Below, piece after piece: positions 3,606-6,140 of a stretch of 6,140 nucleotides of DNA. Position numbers and translations under genes: made by a program. The notes beneath the pieces are model-generated. The model was not told where the DNA came from. It worked only from the letters and a program-made list of their open reading frames with translations, and searched no databases. The DNA is from a bacterium (GTDB lineage Bacteria > Verrucomicrobiota > Kiritimatiellia > UBA8416 > CAMZLY01): NCBI GenBank assembly GCA_030632465.1, contig DAOVUR010000117.1, forward strand, positions 1 to 6,140, in the 5' to 3' direction. Position 1 is the stretch's first letter, and each line of letters begins with the position of its first letter.

Positions 3606-6008
3606 TTACTCTTCTTGTATGACTTTGTAGAAGAATGGTGTGTTGTAGGCAGCATTTGTTATTACCACTGTGTTTGTTGGTGGTGTAGCAAAGATGTTGG
3701 TTATGATAGGTGTGAAGCCATCCATTAGATCGGTTGCTTCTTCTATGGTGTAGTAGGCGTTTGAGTTGCTACGCCATATTATTGATATCTCGTTGCTCCT
3801 GTTAGGTAATGAATAGCCGCCGCTAAATGCGAATGCGTCTCCGGCTTGATCGGGGTTACTGCCTGTACGGTACTCTGTCCAGTTTGATGCGCCGTCACCA
3901 TCGTCGTCGGCGTTAGCGTCTGATGGATCGTTGGGGTCGAGTCCGTTGGCTATTTCCCAGTCGTCATTCATGCCGTCATCATCAACATCACCATCATCAG
4001 GAACCAGTACAATTTTCCAGTCGTATAGTGTGCCGCCCTCGTAATCTTCAGGGAATAGGTCTTCAATTTCTAGTGTCCATGTACCTTCGCTGAATCCTCC
4101 GGTGAATACATTCATAGTTAGATTTGCAGTTGTGTATTCGCCTGCAAAAGGTTCTATGCTGGCATTGATGTTGGTTCCTGCATCATCATCTATCACGCAG
4201 TATTGATTGCTAACGCCAACCCACCAGTCTGGATGGTTATCATTTGTGGATCCCATAGCTTCATTTTCGGACCATAATTCGGCATTGCTGTCTTCTGGTG
4301 AGATTAGTCTTAGCTCAAGGTTTTCTGGCCAAGAGTGTTGCATAAGTAGTTCGACGCTAACTTTATGGATATCGAATGAGTCATCAATATCAATGGTATA
4401 GCGATTTAGCCCATTGCTGATCTGATGCTCGGTGTCCGCGGTATATTCTTGTTCGGTCATGAAGTCCCATGTTGCCTGTACGGGAACGGAGAAAGGAATA
4501 ATGCCAGCATTACCTGTGATTGATATTCGGTCTAAGCCAGGTATACCTATTTCGTCTTCAAGTTCAAGTATGGCTACGGTGTTGGAGACCATAGGGTTAT
4601 ACATGGTTAATACATTTGTTGAGCCACCTACATGTGGTCCGCGTGTTACTTCTGCGGAGACCAAGATGTTTGATGCGATAACATTGTTGGTTTGAATTTG
4701 TACTACAAAGAATGCCATACCGAGCGTTGCATTAGTTGATATTTCTGGCATTACTGTGCAGATTGGTGGGCCCGGATTAATATTGGTTGTTTCCACGTTT
4801 ATTGTATTGGTTGTTTCGTTTATATCGGCATCAGAGAATACTTCAGCGGTATTAGTGATTATGCCTGATTCGAGCGGCCTTACAAAAAGAGTGATATCAG
4901 CATTCGAACTACTGGTCATGGTTCCGACATTCCATGTGAGGTGTTGTCCATCATTTGTTGATAATGTTCCTTGTGACGGGATGTAACTCTCTAGGATTGT
5001 ATTTGGTGGTAAGCTGTTGCTTACAACTGTATTGACGGCATCTTCAGCGCCATCGTTATAAATATGTATGTAGTATTCGATTGTTCCGTAGCGGTTAATG
5101 GTAGGAACGATATCCCAGCCTTCAATACCGAGCGTTACATAGACGGGTGGTGGAGGTGTGTTTGTTACGGTCATGTCGTGTGTGTCTTGGTTGTTGCCTG
5201 TTGAGATGTCGGTTGAGTCATAAATGGTGCTGGTTAATGTTTTTACGCCTGTATTGGTTGGCGTAATGCTTACAAGCAGGTTGGCGGTATTGTTTGGCCA
5301 CAAAGAGCCGTTATCTCCAGGTTCCCATGTTAGAATACGACCGTTTAGGGTGTTCGTTCCGCGCGACCAGTCTACGACAAAAGTTGAACCTTCAGGTAGC
5401 ATATTTGTGACAATGGAGTTATGTGCTACTGATGGGCCGGCATTACTTACGATAACTTCTAATGTGTATGGACCATCATCGATATTTCGTGCATGGTCCA
5501 TTCCTTCATCATTGATCCAGATCAATAGATCGGTTACCAGTTCGAAGCCTTGCGGTAATGTGTCTGAGTTATTGCTGTTGTTTGGGTCGAGTGTTCCGCT
5601 GTTGTTGTAGTATGCGTCTGTGCCGGTTGTGGCGTAGTTGAGGTTTGTCTCTGTAGTGTTGATTGTTACGGTGACAGTCATGGTTAAAGTCTGTCCGCTA
5701 TTGATAGTGCCGGGAATCCAGACGATGATCCAGTCGTCATCATTAACAGTTCCTTGAGTGGCAGACGATGATACTGTTGCAAGGTTATACTGTCCGTTAG
5801 GTGGCAGGAACTGCACTTCGCATGCGTCATCGGAATGAATCTGTTCTGGGCCGTTATTTATGGCATCTACGTAGTATGTGACGGACTGTCCATTTGTGAC
5901 AACACTTGAGTTGGATCTTATATCGACTGCTAAATCAGCTGAGTTTGTAACGGCATGCGCGAAAACGGCACACAAACAGATAGTAAGAATTGTGGTCAAT
6001 AGTTTCAT
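3606..6008 (-). CDS. Secreted multidomain protein: three DUF11 repeats, P-like domain, calcium-loop repeats
   Basis: The product has 800 residues, rich in Asn and Thr and acidic. Residues 1-19 are a signal peptide with probable cleavage after AHA. Three DUF11 beta modules follow at about 24-150, 157-282 and 290-410, each with the NNGP/SNAGP/YNDGAED pattern and a later LPP or LPEG turn. A PPPP linker lies before the third. Residues 411-520 are beta-rich and unrecognised. Residues 521-670 resemble a proprotein-convertase P domain (HSWPENLELRLISPED, then GTWTLEIEDLFPEDYEGGTLYDWKIVL). Asp-rich loops follow at 671-720 (D674, D676, D678, D683, E685; D701, D703, D705, E712), of the TSP3 or EF-hand-like calcium type. 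The C-terminal 725-800 module (YYTIEEATDL, ending FFYKVIQEE) resembles terminal beta domains of PVC secreted proteins. No protease or other catalytic domain is visible. It is probably an exported adhesin or scaffold. AGGGG lies 6 nt before the ATG. Confidence 0.85.
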   Translation of the reverse strand: MKLLTTILTICLCAVFAHAVTNSADLAVDIRSNSSVVTNGQSVTYYVDAINNGPEQIHSDDACEVQFLPPNGQYNLATVSSSATQGTVNDDDWIIVWIPGTINSGQTLTMTVTVTINTTETNLNYATTGTDAYYNNSGTLDPNNSNNSDTLPQGFELVTDLLIWINDEGMDHARNIDDGPYTLEVIVSNAGPSVAHNSIVTNMLPEGSTFVVDWSRGTNTLNGRILTWEPGDNGSLWPNNTANLLVSITPTNTGVKTLTSTIYDSTDISTGNNQDTHDMTVTNTPPPPVYVTLGIEGWDIVPTINRYGTIEYYIHIYNDGAEDAVNTVVSNSLPPNTILESYIPSQGTLSTNDGQHLTWNVGTMTSSSNADITLFVRPLESGIITNTAEVFSDADINETTNTINVETTNINPGPPICTVMPEISTNATLGMAFFVVQIQTNNVIASNILVSAEVTRGPHVGGSTNVLTMYNPMVSNTVAILELEDEIGIPGLDRISITGNAGIIPFSVPVQATWDFMTEQEYTADTEHQISNGLNRYTIDIDDSFDIHKVSVELLMQHSWPENLELRLISPEDSNAELWSENEAMGSTNDNHPDWWVGVSNQYCVIDDDAGTNINASIEPFAGEYTTANLTMNVFTGGFSEGTWTLEIEDLFPEDYEGGTLYDWKIVLVPDDGDVDDDGMNDDWEIANGLDPNDPSDANADDDGDGASNWTEYRTGSNPDQAGDAFAFSGGYSLPNRSNEISIIWRSNSNAYYTIEEATDLMDGFTPIITNIFATPPTNTVVITNAAYNTPFFYKVIQEE

Positions 6009-6014
6009 GAGAAT

Positions 6015-6019
6015 CCCCT
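6015..6019 (-). promoter_or_regulatory. Ribosome binding site of the secreted-protein gene
   Basis: AGGGG on the minus strand is followed 6 nt later by the ATG at 6008, which begins a textbook signal peptide. This supports the full-length start. Confidence 0.7.
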
Positions 6020-6050
6020 GTTTTTGGTTAATAGTTAATAATTACATACA

Positions 6051-6079
6051 ATAGTACAGTAATATGGTGTGGTATCCAA
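6051..6079 (-). promoter_or_regulatory. Possible promoter of the secreted-protein / GNAT unit
   Basis: On the minus strand TTGGAT (6079-6074), a 17-nt spacer and TACTAT (6056-6051) give a partial match to -35/-10 boxes, with 3 and 4 of 6 consensus bases. The predicted leader is about 35-40 nt and includes a tandem GTTAATA heptamer (plus-strand 6027-6040) and the AGGGG site. The rest of the spacer, 6080-6140, shows no gene start or end that I can support. Confidence 0.3.
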
Positions 6080-6140
6080 GGTTTTTTAAAGGAATTGACC
6101 AGAATTGGAGATGTGATTGCAGGTATATATATCGGGTCTG

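Noticed and set aside
3200..3622. Two plus-strand open frames opposite the GNAT gene
   Set aside because: The minus strand carries intact GNAT motifs A and B; the plus-strand frames are low-complexity shadows.
4207..5610. Several plus-strand open frames opposite the secreted protein (such as 5224-5610)
   Set aside because: They are antisense shadows of a long coding frame with clear signal peptide and domain order. None has a ribosome site or recognisable domain.

Overview
The window looks like chromosomal DNA of moderate to low GC from an environmental bacterium. The best guess is the PVC superphylum, in the Kiritimatiellota/Lentisphaerota/Verrucomicrobiota range. This is inference and rests on four things seen together: a formylglycine-type sulfatase, a very long secreted DUF11 protein ending in Asp-rich calcium-loop repeats plus a small C-terminal beta domain, an NqrM-like Na+-NQR maturation protein, and intergenic spacers full of short-period repeats of the kind common in such genomes. 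No rRNA, tRNA, CRISPR array, insertion sequence or phage gene was seen.

Layout from left to right. Positions 1-438 have no gene and hold degenerate 9-nt-period repeats, a dispersed ~49-bp repeat and a long imperfect stem-loop. A cytosolic-type sulfatase follows on the minus strand (439-2079). Upstream of it on the same strand is a small one-helix membrane protein with a Gly-Gly-Cys-Gly motif (2159-2407), read as NqrM/DUF539. Only 46 bp away, a two-CBS-domain protein diverges on the plus strand (2454-2909); its likely promoter overlaps the start of the nqrM-like gene. The convergent spacer 2910-3120 carries heptanucleotide arrays at both edges and a second copy of the 49-bp repeat in the middle. 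Then come two minus-strand genes that may be co-transcribed: an 800-residue secreted multidomain protein (3606-6008, upstream) and, 44 nt after its stop, a GNAT acetyltransferase (3121-3561). The last 132 bp hold the ribosome site and a possible promoter of the secreted protein.

The five genes do not form an obvious pathway. The sulfatase would desulfate sulfated sugars or other sulfate esters. The NqrM-like protein would serve the Na+-pumping NADH:quinone oxidoreductase, encoded elsewhere. The CBS protein would sense adenine nucleotides. The large secreted protein is probably a surface or extracellular adhesive or scaffold component.

I see no convincing undescribed gene system. The most unusual signal is non-coding: several families of 7- and 9-nt-period repeats packed into the two gene-3'-end spacers and nearly absent from the 5' spacers. 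One array reaches into the stop codon of the GNAT gene.
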